A stretch of 64,000 nt of DNA from Nectonema munidae (Eukaryota > Nematomorpha > Nectonematoida > Nectonematidae). The notes beneath the pieces are model-generated. The model searched no databases, was not told the origin of the DNA, and saw only the letters and a program-made list of their open reading frames with translations. Position 1 is the first letter of the stretch. Each line of letters opens with the position of its first letter. Both the position numbers and the translations under genes were made by a program. The stretch is taken from NCBI GenBank assembly GCA_030549495.1, contig JAUIRK010000176.1, forward strand, positions 166,998 through 230,997, given 5' to 3'. Shown here in pieces: positions 22,941-32,458 of this stretch.

Positions 22941-24040
22941 AGTAAGTTAAGTAAGTAAGTTTATTGTCATATTAAAGATAGAAAAATTGGAAAAGTGAAA
23001 AAAAAACCAAGGAGACATATTAAAACATTTGAAATGATATAAAAATTAACAATTTTTGTGTAACCCAAAGGTTTGTGTAAACCGCTTATAGGATTTGTCA
23101 CAAAGAGAGAAGAGAAAAAAAATCGAATGTCTAGCTAAAAAAATAAATAAGGACTAGTTGAAAGAACTCAAGCATATGTAACAGTTTTTTTCGTTGCAGG
23201 GACCTTGCTGTGCATATTGGGAAATAACGTAGTTTTTAAATAATTTTTTGAACTTTTTGATTGACGAGCCAGATTCAGCTAGAAGCATTCTGTTTTCTTC
23301 ATAAAAGACTACAACTTTATGTTTCACACACAAAACAGATAAAGCAAGTCGATAGGATGGTTTCACCAAAGTTAACACAGTTCTAAAGGAATATTTATCA
23401 TTGGTAGTGTAAGTGATTAAATTTTGAAAATGTTGATGAGGAGAGTCAAGACATGAGAGGAGAAAAGTGCCAACTCTTTGCAGATACAAGTCTTTGAGTC
23501 TGATCAAGTTGAACCTGAGAAACAACTCATTTGTGTGAGAAAACTTACTTACTTACTTTAGCTACAGTTCTTAGAGCTTTCTTGTAAAGAGTTTCAAGTG
23601 TCGTCAAATTGCAGTGGCCGTAGTTTACCAAGCTATAAGAAAGATAAGGAAGAAAAAGGGTCTTAAGAAGGATCAAAAGTATGTGCTCTGGTAGAAACTT
23701 TTGAGTGTGCTTTAAAATTCCAACAATTTTAGAAAGTTTTAATGATATTTGCCTAATGTGAGGTTTAAAGGACATCAATAATTAAACCAAGAAGATCAAT
23801 TTCATGACACACCTTGAAGCCACTATCACGAAATAGTTGATAGTCAATATTAGACTTTTTGGAAATGACCATTGCCTTTGTTTTTTTCTCGTTAAGAGAG
23901 AGATTATTTTCCAAGCACCAATCTTTTACATTTGAAAAGTTCATGTCGAAAGAAACCTTGAGGGATGAAACGTAAGGAAAAATCAAAGTTGCATCATCTG
24001 CATACATTATAATTTCAAAGAAGGAAGTACTTTAAAGAAT
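22941..24040 (-). mobile_element. Jockey/CR1-like LINE, 5'-truncated copy with ORF2 3' half
   Basis: The minus-strand element starts inside the reverse transcriptase palm near 24040 and ends at the (CTTA)n tail at about 22941-22963, just after AATAAA. The 3' non-coding region is about 200 bases and shares sequence with the LINE copy at 18299. Truncation at the 5' end is the usual outcome of target-primed reverse transcription. A target duplication was not identified. Confidence 0.75.
23154..24030 (-). pseudogene. LINE ORF2 reverse transcriptase C-terminal half, frameshifted
   Basis: Three adjacent minus-strand frames give one protein in order. The first (24007-23765) has STSFFEIIMYADDATLIFP, which includes the catalytic YADD box, then NNLSLNEKKTKAMVISK and DLLGLIID. 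The second (23778-23545) has SFKPHIRQISLKLSKIVGIL and the thumb-like LLKTLFLPYLSYSLVNYG, YKKALRTVAKVSK. The third (23525-23154) has HTNELFLRFNLIRLKDLYLQ and ends CNEKNCYICLSSFN. There is a small indel near 23775. At 23540-23560 a frameshift is caused by one extra AAGT unit in a tetranucleotide run. The catalytic Asp pair is retained. The endonuclease domain and N-terminal reverse transcriptase are absent through 5' truncation. Confidence 0.85.
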
Positions 24041-24645
24041 TTTAAAGAAGGTAGAGATAGTCAAGTAGGATATAGGGAGATAGACAATAAAAAGCAGCAC
24101 TTATTCAAATAAATTGCGGTATTTTACAAAATTTCTGAGCAAAACCCACCTGCAATGATCTTACCATCATGGTTGTAGACATTCATGATTACCTCAAACA
24201 TCTGATAACTCATTTTTTTAATTAAATGTTTGGCTTTGACAACATTTATATCTTTACTTGTAGAGATTAATTACAAAAAAAATGGGATTTTTTTAGGTTT
24301 ATGGTTAGAGTTAAATAATGTTATTTTTATAATATATTTGTAAAAAGAAAAGAAAGAGATGAGTTAGAGTGATAACTACTTGAGCTATCGAGACTGCAGG
24401 AAATTTTTTGGAGAAATGATTGTAAAGAACTATTAGATCTTTCGATTATTTAACTTGGAGATGTACCTTTCAAGGGAATTAATTTGCGTTCTCAAGAAGT
24501 CGTGCAAAAGCTAGATGGATATCAAAAGTTTTGTATTTAATAAAATTCATGATCACAAAGGTTGAAGAACAAGGTTATATATTTAATGTTTTTCAATCTA
24601 GTTTCCTTTAAATATTCAAAAACTTTTCTAAAAAAGCTAACTTTT
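24041..24645. other. Non-coding stretch
   Basis: No supported feature. The left part of the MULE remnant may extend here, but the translations are too degraded to assign. Confidence 0.4.
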
Positions 24646-24649
24646 TAAG

Positions 24650-25290
24650 TTATACAATTTAACTTAAATCTTCCAGATAAGAACATTTTTTTTATCTGGC
24701 AAAAGGCTATATAAAATGGGTATTTGCACTGCTGAGTTAAAAATGGGAATGGTGAAAATATGAGTGAAGCCAGAAGGACACTTTTTAAAAGTGCCATCCA
24801 ATTAAGAATTACTTACCGTAATACAATTGTAGAAAAACAAAGGAGTCTTTTATTAGGTGTCAGCATTACGTCTAATCTTAGAAAATCTCTCCACAATCTA
24901 ATTTTACTAAATCTTGACGTATATCAAAATCTACATCTTTGGGTTGTTTTTTTCTTCCTCTATTCATTCTTATCAATCTTTTGATGCTGTCTGGTTTCGC
25001 TAATTTATTTAAATTATCAATATTTACTGTATTGATATTATCACTATTCAAAAAATACATTTATTAAAAATATGTGGATGCTTTAAAACTTTAAATTACC
25101 TATATATCTTATGTGTTGGTGTGAAAAATTTAAAGCTTGAATCTTCTTTTTAATAAAATTTTTTCATACATTCATTCGCTTCATGATTGTGTTCAATTTC
25201 CATTTTTAAAACTGAAAAATTGCCCTTACTATCTTTCATATATACAATTTTAGCTATGAATACATTTCAAACAAAATGACATATTGAGAA
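24650..25290 (-). pseudogene. FLYWCH-type MULE (Mutator-like) transposase remnant
   Basis: Read on the minus strand, first comes the end of a FLYWCH zinc finger (about 25290-25165): AKIVYMKDSKGNFSVLKMEI then EHNHEANE, where HNH is the terminal zinc-ligand motif. Next is NKLAKPDSIKRLIRMNRGRK...PKDVDF...DLVKLDCGEIF (25020-24878), the linker typical of FLYWCH-MULEs. Finally LDGTFKKCPSGFTHIFTI and then FNSAVQIPILYSLLPDKK (about 24806-24675) match the first catalytic Asp block, W-x-x-DGTFK and P-x-x-YALLP. Several nonsense codons and at least two frame changes separate the blocks. The first catalytic Asp survives; later catalytic blocks are not recognisable. An apparent + strand frame at 24760-24984 is its shadow. 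Confidence 0.75.
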
Positions 25291-25300
25291 AATATATTTC

Positions 25301-26235
25301 ATGTTTTTCTAACCATTACGCTTTTTACTTGTTTGTATAGTTCAATAAAATGTTTTTGTTGTTTTCGCTATAACATTTTTCAAATTAAAAGAAATAACTC
25401 TCAAAATAAAAAAATAACTTCCGATAATTTGAACCATTTCAGTAAAAATATTGAAAACTAAAACAAAAACCTTAGTAATCGAGTAATATTGAAAAAATAA
25501 AATAGAAGGAAAATAATCGTGGATTTCCTTAGCTTCTACAATTAAGAAATGATATCAACTGGGAGAAGGAAGCTAATCACCAATTTTCTGAACTTCTACA
25601 ATGAAGAATCCCGAAATTCCTACGCTTCTACATTCTACATGTGTTTTCATTTGCATATGCAACAAATAGGAAATGAAGGTAGAAGAAAGCTTTGAGTAGA
25701 TAGCATGCTGCGATTGTAAAGATCTTTTGCAAAAGTAATTTGGCTGAAAAAAGTGTATGATGGAGACACGGCTTTTTTTCACACTCCTTTTTTTTCTCAT
25801 TACCCACACTCACATCATTAGTGGGAATGAATTGTACAAATTGTTATTGCGGATGTTGAAACTTAAATGATTAGCGGATGAGGATGTTAAATTTTTTGCG
25901 AGATGCGGATATCTAATGAATCTCTAAATAAATTTGATAACTCAAGGAGTGAAAACAAATAAAATGAATGGAGAACTTTTCCATACTTTTCAAGTCGATT
26001 TACGCTTTTCGCTTATTTCGTACATACATTATTTTCTTCTAATGAGTTCTTCAAAAATATTTTAAGAATTTTCAATTGTGGTGTCTTACAAAAGTAAACA
26101 CATCAATGTATGTGCGGATATATGAGGAACTTATATAAAATTACTGGCTGCTCATACAAAAACATGCGAAAAATATATCGAAGACAATGGTCAAACTTTT
26201 TATGCGCCTATATGTTGATAATTCATGGTCTATAC
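25301..26235. other. Non-coding stretch with possible repeat debris
   Basis: Short degenerate CTTCTACAATKAAGAA repeats occur at about 25535-25640. At 25850-25910 there are spaced GCGGAT motifs (TTGCGGATGTTGAAAC, AGCGGATGAGGATGTTAAA, GATGCGGATATC), reminiscent of subterminal repeats of hAT elements. Neither is complete enough to call an element. Confidence 0.35.
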
Positions 26236-26494
26236 GAGGGGTTCCCAAACTGGACGTTATCGCCCCGGGAGGCTTTATAATTTTTATTTTGTGCGTTAAT
26301 GTCAAGGGGACGTTCGACGAGATTTGTCTCCTAAATTTTATATATTTTTGATATAAAATTTACAGTGAAGTTTTCATTCTTTTGCATTTGATCATTTATT
26401 AACCAAGACATATCTTCTCTATGCCCAATCATAATGATGCATTGATAAGATTGACCCACGCTGATAAAACAAGACATGTAAGGCTCGGTTGTAA

Positions 26495-27745
26495 ATGTCT
26501 GAAAAGAGAAAATGTTAATATTCCTCAGATTTTGAGGTTTGAATTTTATTATGTCCTAGTAATGATAAATTACCTTCATGTTTAATTTGTTGTAAATCAT
26601 TTTCCAATGAAGTGATGAAGTCCTCCCGATTAAAACCATTTGAAAAAAAGTCACCCTGACAAAGTTAATAAAGATTAACTATATTTGAAAAACTTGAAGG
26701 AAGAACACAAAAAAGTTAAGTATTAATATTTCTAAAAGTTCAAATAATCTTGAAAAAGGTCTTTTAATATCATACAAAATTTTTATACTAATTGCGGAAT
26801 AGGTAAAGCACATAATATTGGAGAAAATTTGACACTACCTTGAGTGGCGGATCCAAGGCGGGCCTCATGGGCCTAGGCCCACTCTATGAAAAATGGCTTC
26901 GAAAATTACCCTTACTAATTTTGCTTTTTCCTAAAACAATACTTGTTGGTAGTTGATTACGTTTATATCAACGGTATGACAAGTCGAATTCTAAAATACA
27001 TAATACAGCTGTCGTATTCTCTGAAGACTTTTAGCAAAATTGCAAAAAATTTAAATAGATTTCGCGCCCATCCCACTCCCCCCTTCCTATAAGAAATTTC
27101 TGGATCCGCCACTGCTACCTGTATCAAAGAATTTGTTGGAACAATGATTGGTTCAGGTGATAATAATTTACTTTCATTTGTTTCTTTGAGTAAGAACACA
27201 GTATTGGCAATTATTAATGAAATGTCAAAAAACGTAGAAACTTTCAATTAAAAACGATATTACTTATCTGGCTTTTTTGGAAAATTCAATGATGTTAATC
27301 TCACACTTCAGAGAAGATCTTCAAACAATAAAAGCTAGGGGAATTATTGGTGGGTTCATCAACAAATTAGAGATATTCGCTTCAAGTTTATGCCGCCATG
27401 ATTTTCATCAGTTTTCCACTCTTAATTCTACTTGGCATAAAAATTGATGATGATGTTATAAAAGTGTATTTTAATCGCATTTAAATTTTTATTTAAATTC
27501 TTTAAAATCCAATATGAAGCCACGCTTCAAAGACTTGATTGATGTTCAAATTCCTGAGTGGTGTTTTGATCCTTTCAAGTTTGATGTCCAAGAAATGAAT
27601 TATAAAATTCAAGAAGAAATGATTGACTTAGAAATGACATTAAATCAAAAGCTTCATTCACTTTATCAGGATATGAAAAATTTTAGAACCTGTCTTGTAA
27701 TAGTGCCACATTAAAAGTGTGATTGTACTCGGTAGAGTATTGGTA
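26495..27745 (+). pseudogene. hAT transposase, copy A
   Basis: The start ATG is at 26495 (MSEKRKC). The BED finger follows in one frame with two nonsense codons: LPSCLICCKSFSNEVMKSSR LKPFEKKSP, with both zinc Cys kept but the expected His residues lost. Then come LYLKNLKEEHKKVKY and SYKIFILIAE in changed frames, and GKAHNIGENLTLP (up to 26842), the KPHTIGE-x-L-x-LP signature. After the MITE the frame continues IKEFVGTMIGSG...VSLSKNTVLAIINEMSKNVE (27120-27240). The protein then jumps to the C-terminal part: NDVNLTLQ...EDLQTIKARGIIGGFINKLE (from about 27290) and PRFKDLIDVQIP...FDPFKFDV (27514-27714). The last traces, NLSCNSATLKV, precede the dimerisation-domain core, which is missing. The catalytic centre is absent through deletion. 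Confidence 0.8.
26843..27114. mobile_element. Non-autonomous hAT MITE, 272 bp, nested in hAT copy A
   Basis: Terminal inverted repeats AGTGGCGGATCCA (26843) and TGGATCCGCCACTG (ending 27114) are perfect over 13 bases. The right end keeps the final G, so the ancestral end was CAGTGGCGGATCCA. The flanks are CTACCTTG on the left (26835-26842) and CTACCTGT on the right (27115-27122), an 8-bp hAT target duplication in which the right copy lost one T. Removing the insert and one flank copy restores the transposase reading across the LTLP-(C)IKEFVG junction. The interior has no open frame of its own. An apparent minus-strand frame at 26963-27247 only crosses the boundary. Confidence 0.85.
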
Positions 27746-28439
27746 GTAGAGATCAAATAAGTGCCTTAGCTTTTACAGAATTTATCTCCTTTACAAAGTT
27801 AGATATTTGACTGGCTGTCTTTTTTCTATTCACAAAATATTCCTCATCTCTATCAACAGATTAAAGAAGTTTTAATTTCTGATGCTGTTTCAGTTTGGCT
27901 TTCTTCACAGATCATTTGCCAAGATGCCCAACATTAAAAAGAGATAAGTTTTGAATGTACAGATAGAAAAGCCAAACATGATAATATCTCTGTAATTCCT
28001 CAGTTTTGCCTTCTTAGAAGTTGGTTCAGTCATTCTTACAACTGATAAGAAAAAAAAATGATATTTTATGAATTGAAATATAAAATTTATTATTATCAAA
28101 CAATATTGTGTAGAGATCTATTAATTTTTTTTTGGACTTTATAATAATCATGGATCCACCGCATGTGTAACACAAGAGTAATTTGCGAATTAAATTCTTA
28201 TTTTAAAATTTGTTTCTCTTGTTATCGAAAGTTTAATATTGCCCAAAGTTACCCTATCTTCACTTACTATTTTTTATATGAATAAAAAAAAAATTAGCAC
28301 TGCATAATACCTACGTATTTCTGAAATTTTCAAATATAATGGGTGCCTAGGTAATTAAAGCCAATATTATATTAGTTACATTTTTTGTGGAAATTTTTTA
28401 TTGCTAAGAATTCTTTATGGACCACGTTGAGAATCACAG
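27745..28439 (-). pseudogene. hAT element copy B: 5' end and BED-finger region, opposite orientation
   Basis: The minus-strand 5' terminus CTGTGATTCTCAACGTGG (28439 downward) resembles the hAT end CAGTGATTCTCAACNTGG. The start ATG is at 28031-28033: MTEPTSKKAKLRNYRDIIMF then GFSIC, followed in the same frame by GILANDL. After a frameshift near 27912 it reads VKKAKLKQHQKLKLL, then DRDEEYF and KKTASQISNFVKEINSVKAK. This is the N-terminal BED finger plus the start of the following region of a ZBED5-like transposase. The finger's Cys pair is lost. Homology ends near 27745, where copy A ends from the other side. It belongs to a different subfamily from copy A. Confidence 0.7.
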
Positions 28440-28564
28440 TTTTTGACGAAACCCTTGAGATATTGAACGAACAAGAGACATAGGCATCTCTTTAATGATC
28501 TCCAGTTCCTAGTTTCCTGATCAAAAGCCAAGATCACAAACAGACAGGTTGAATAGGCTTATTC

Positions 28565-28612
28565 CATTGATGGATTTAGGTGAAGAAAATAGGGGGGGGG
28601 GGGGGGGGGAGT
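28565..28612 (+). repeat. Fragment of the CAGTGGCGGATCCAGG MITE family with an 18-G run
   Basis: CATTGATGGATTTAGG matches CAGTGGCGGATCCAGG with most changes being C to T or G to A, as expected from deamination. It is followed by AAGAAAATA and 18 consecutive G (28592-28609), then AGTGACTA. The right end of the nested MITE, read inward, has the same order: CAGTGGCGGATCCAG, an A/T spacer with TATAGG, a G run, then AGTGGG. The other end was not found. Confidence 0.5.
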
Positions 28613-28889
28613 GACTATAGTCCTTCGATGCGGGACACCAAAAACTACGATTCAGAATTCAGAAACTTGAAATGTACAATTAAGATAGCGACTCTCCGGT
28701 CATCGGTCAGAGTAAAAAGGGAAGATAATTTTAATCACAATTTAAAAGAGAAAACGAAGCCGATAAAGCAATCATAGGAAACCAATTGTTTAAAAATCTT
28801 TAGAAATATTGAATTAAAATTATTTTTCCCAAAATTTATATAGTTAATATTCTACCAACATTAATGTTATTTGGCAACACTCATTTATC

Positions 28890-29868
28890 AATGTACGTTA
28901 CGCTTTTCAAAAATTTAATGACAGCTATTTCAAGTTTGGTTTCAGAATGTCTCTCAAGATGGCATGGATTGCACTACTCTTTCTCCATGCCAAATGCATC
29001 ACTACGTCCTTCCAAACTTTCAAATTCTTGCGATAAGGTAAAATTCGTTTTTATATGGAGCTACAAAGTGGCCCACTGATTTGCGAAGTTCAAGAAGCCG
29101 CACATTATTTCTGAGGACCGAGAAATGTTCGAAATCTAAAAGGCAAAAAAGAAGATCGAGCAAGTTTCCCTCTCTAATGACACAATCGGTCAACAGATTG
29201 ACGACATGGATGCGGATCTGTCTTGTCAAGTTTGCTCTGAAGTCAAACAAAGCACAGTCCAGTCTAATCTTCAACTAGACAAGTCTACTGACACCGCCCA
29301 TGAGAGCCATTTCATAGCCTTTGCTCGCTATGAGAGAAAGAGAAAGATAAAAGTTGATAACAAAGCTCTTGTGGACACTTTTTGTAGCTAACGGAATCGG
29401 TTGGCAGAATTTCAAGCAAATTTGTGCTGATGGTGCATCAGCCATGGTCGGAGTCAGATGAGGGTTCATCATGCTTCGATTGGCCTCATGTGACGCCCTC
29501 TAACTGTTTGCTACACCGATAGGTTCTTGCGTCAAAAACTCTTCTACATTATTTGTTGGAACTAATAGACGTTGTTATCAAAGTGATCAATTCCATTTGT
29601 CTGAAGAACAAAAATAATCGGCTCTTCCACCCCTGGCGAAAAATAGAAATGCCGTTCTCGGCTCTATGAACTCCGGATTGAGTTGAAAATCTTCCTACAA
29701 AGCAACGAAAACAACGTCCGTGTCCACTTCGACAATGAAAAGTTCGACATGATGCTCGCCTAGCGGGAGGATATATTCGACCGACTCAATGGAATGAACC
29801 AGTCCTTGCAAGGCCTTGATGTAACAGTCAGTGTCGTTCAGGACAATATGTTTTTTCTAAATATATTT
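28890..29868 (+). pseudogene. hAT transposase copy C (third BED-finger hAT), internally deleted
   Basis: BED-finger traces come first: KFNDSYFKFGF (about 28911) and, in a second frame, MPNASLRPSKLSNS. From 29055 one frame runs WSYKVAH-stop-FAKFKKPHIISED...KIEQVSLSNDTIGQQIDDMD, then LQLDKSTDTAHESHFIAFAR, to a stop near 29391. Later frames give ICADGASAMVG (catalytic-region D-G-A-x-A-M), then LLHYLLELIDVVIKVIN, ALYELRIELKIFLQSNEN and DIFDRLNGMNQSLQG. Three nonsense codons and about three frame changes are evident. The C-terminal third after NQSLQG is missing. Copy A's C-terminal piece starts at the equivalent NLTLQ motif. GC content is visibly higher than in the surrounding DNA. Confidence 0.8.
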
Positions 29869-30199
29869 TTTGTTATTCCATGATCATATGACAGTTAGAA
29901 ATGAAAGGTTTATAACATATTTCATAATATGAGGAAAAAATTGGAAATAAACATTATTTCGTTGACTAGCAAAGTATGTTTAAAACTTAAAAGACCTATA
30001 TATCGGTTTAGACGGCTTATGTAGTGTTCTTCTAAACACAAAGTTCAAACAACAGAGACACATTCACATTCGGGGCATATTATTGGTTTGTTATATGTTA
30101 GTCTAGCATTCATACTTTCATTTTAATTACTACAATCTGATGTTGAAATTCTATAAAAATTTTTATTCCTTTTTTTGAACTTAGTTTTACTTTTGAAGA
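29869..30199. other. Non-coding stretch
   Basis: AT-rich. No terminal repeat of the preceding hAT copy was recognised. Confidence 0.4.
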
Positions 30200-32051
30200 A
30201 TAGTTATCTGACCTTAGATCACAAAAAGTCCACAAATGATCAAATCATTCGTTTCTTTTTTTATATAGGGCCTTGAAATATGCTCTAAAAGCTTCTTCAT
30301 TTCAACTTTTTTCAAACAAATTTTACATTGTTTTTGATCTTCAGTAATTACTTCACTTTCTTCAAAGACAATTCCCTGATATTCATTTGTGAATAATTTT
30401 CTTTTTCTTTATCAAATTCCATATAGTTTATAATTTTTTAAGCATTTAAAATTTGTTTAATCATGAAAATATTTACTTTGTGATCAACCAAAACACAGTC
30501 ATTAATATACAATAGTTTGTCCAATATCTCTTCTAGATTTGGATTTTTCATTGTTTCTATAGTAAGGCCTCTGACTCTTTTTAATGTATATTTGCTCAAG
30601 GGATTTTTTCAAACTAAAATTTTCAAACAAGTTGATTTGTAAAACAGGAAAACTTTTAATTTGTTCTGAAATGTCGATATCATTGTACACATACCAAGTA
30701 AGTAGTCCATCAATTGCTTATGAAAATTGCTTCAGTTATTTTTTTATTTGAGTCAAACGAAAAATTAAATTTCCCTTCTCAATTTTTTCATTGAGAGTCT
30801 TAGCTTAGTTTTAGAGTTTGTGAAGTTAGAGACTTAGCATCATTTTTTTCTTGAAAAAAATAATTTCTTTTCGCAAATTTTTGGCTTTAAAGAATAATTT
30901 TTCTTCAAAGATATTATGCCACATTCTTTTCGGTAAGTTTTTTGGATCTTAGTTACAAGATTCCGTATATTCCGGCATTTAAATCAATGAAAGGTGAAGC
31001 GTGCACAATATGTAACCATTCAAATCTGGAATTTAATGGTTTATTTAAAAGTTAGGAAAAAAACTTTCTCCTACATAGATCCCCGTCAGTACAAAATTAT
31101 ATAAATTGGCATTGAATTTGATTTTAAAGCATAAATAATTTCATTCACTGTTTTATGCATGAAATCATAGTTGTTGTGCTGACAACTTGTCCAAAACAAA
31201 TTAGGAGTAATAGTCAGCAGTATTTAAACAATTTACACTAACAGAGAAGCACTCCGCAAGTATATGAACTTCTCCGCTGTGAATCCAATTTTCTATTTGT
31301 TCAATGTCTTCGTAATCATTTATTGAAACGTTCTTGAGTTACACAGTCCAGAGTTTGAAGTTGCTTGACAAGGTTGTCTTTTGAATTGTAAGAAAGGGTA
31401 GATTCAAGATAAGTTTCATCAATTTTGAGTGATAAACCAAAAAGTTTTTTTGTATTTTTTACTGACGTAATTATTAAACTATAAATTTTACACATTTCTA
31501 AGCTGTAGAGACACTTTGAAAAACTCCATAGCATTATGCAAAATGTTTAAAAGACTGGGTCCACCAAACTTTAAAACTAATAAAGCGAGATTTTTTTCGT
31601 TTTTCAAATAGTTATTGACTGCTTTTTTTAATTTATCAATAACAATGTTTATATTTTTATTTTTTTTTAAATTGATTCAAGTATAATACCAAGTCTATGT
31701 AAATTGTTCTCTGATAAGGATAGCTAAAATCTTTGATATAAAGAAAGAGTACAGTTAAAACCTGATAATTTTTGATTTTTTAAGAAGTTGAAGTCTCATT
31801 GATCTTTTTTTTTCTTCAAACTTTAATCTTTTACTTAGCTGAAAGTGAGAAAAATTAGAAAATTTGTAATTCATCATATCTTCATAAGGCTTTAAAGATT
31901 TTTCATTAAGTTTAGAAAATCTGTAAAAACCATCTGTAGTAAAAATCTGATTAAAGCCTTCAGATATTTTAAAAGCATAAATTGCTGAGTCCAATAGTGA
32001 AATCAGCATGGTCGATTTGGTATAAAAATATTCATGTAAAATATGAATCAA
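30200..32051 (-). pseudogene. Unidentified decayed coding region(s), minus strand
   Basis: Several minus-strand open stretches follow one another: 32051-31755 (98 codons), 31534-31316 (72 codons), a further open stretch at about 31329-31205, and 30690-30502 (62 codons). Their composition (Lys, Glu, charged helices) is more gene-like than that of random AT-rich DNA nearby. The second contains GLSLKIDETYLESTLSYNSK, faintly like the first catalytic block of P-element/THAP9-type RNase H folds (LL-x-DEM-x-I-x-x-x-x-x-Y). That is only a suggestion. Near 30340 there is a short C-x2-C...H pattern (CKICLKK...LLEHI). I cannot name the family. Confidence 0.3.
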
Positions 32052-32275
32052 TATTTTTTGGAGATAAATTTTAGAAGTAAACCGTAAATTTGATTAACAC
32101 TTGCACAAATTTTCTAACCTTAAAAAAAACTGAATCCAAAAATGAAACTAGCATGGTTGATTTGGTATAAAAATACATATTTCATCTAAAATTAGGGAGA
32201 ATATTTGTGGAGATAGTTATCAGACGTAAACCGCAAATTTGATTGACACTGATAGATATTATAAAACCTCTAAAT
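31975..32275 (+). repeat. 145-bp tandem duplication at the edge of the satellite
   Basis: AGCATGGTCGATTTGGTATA at 32005 recurs as AGCATGGTTGATTTGGTATA at 32150. Later blocks also repeat, such as TTTTTTGGAGATA / TATTTGTGGAGATA and GTAAACCGTAAATTTGATTA / GTAAACCGCAAATTTGATTG. The unit is close to the 149-bp satellite period, and the segment TTTGTGGAGATAGTTATCA resembles the satellite's TTTGTGGGAAATAAGTATCA. These may be ancient, diverged relatives of the satellite monomer. Confidence 0.65.
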
Positions 32276-32458
32276 GCAAAAACTGACTAGAAGGTAGAAA
32301 TATTACTTTAGATAGGTTTTATGCCTCTTTACAACCAATTGGATGGTTGTAGAAAAAAAATAACATGTTTTGGAACGATTATGGTTACAAGAAAATGTAT
32401 CACTATAGATTTTTTGAAACTTGTAATATTTTAGGTCTGTATTCTTTGTCAAAAGGCA

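Larger units (their letters stand above)
26236..27745 (+). mobile_element. hAT element copy A (BED-finger, ZBED5/SCAND3-like), internally deleted
   Basis: The left end GAGGGGTTCCCAAACTGG (26236) is a typical hAT terminal repeat with its first base changed. The coding region follows on the + strand, and a 272-bp MITE is inserted in it. The 3' end is lost: homology stops near 27745, where an oppositely oriented hAT copy begins. The central RNase-H and insertion domains are deleted. Confidence 0.75.

Noticed and set aside
23545-23560. Separate LINE insertion marked by a second tetranucleotide tail
   Set aside because: The run is in the opposite sense to the tail, and the protein homology continues across it, so slippage inside ORF2 explains it better.
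24760-24984. 74-codon + strand open frame
   Set aside because: Antisense shadow of the minus-strand MULE remnant.
25573-25813. Two overlapping minus-strand open frames
   Set aside because: No motif recognised; overlapping frames in a repeat-like AT-rich stretch.
26963-27247. 94-codon minus-strand open frame
   Set aside because: It crosses the boundary of the nested MITE and the hAT coding region; the + strand carries the real transposase pattern.
26236-28439. One intact hAT element bounded by the two terminal repeats
   Set aside because: The coding pieces near the two ends are both N-terminal and point at each other, the ends belong to different subtypes, and the outer 8-bp flanks do not match well.
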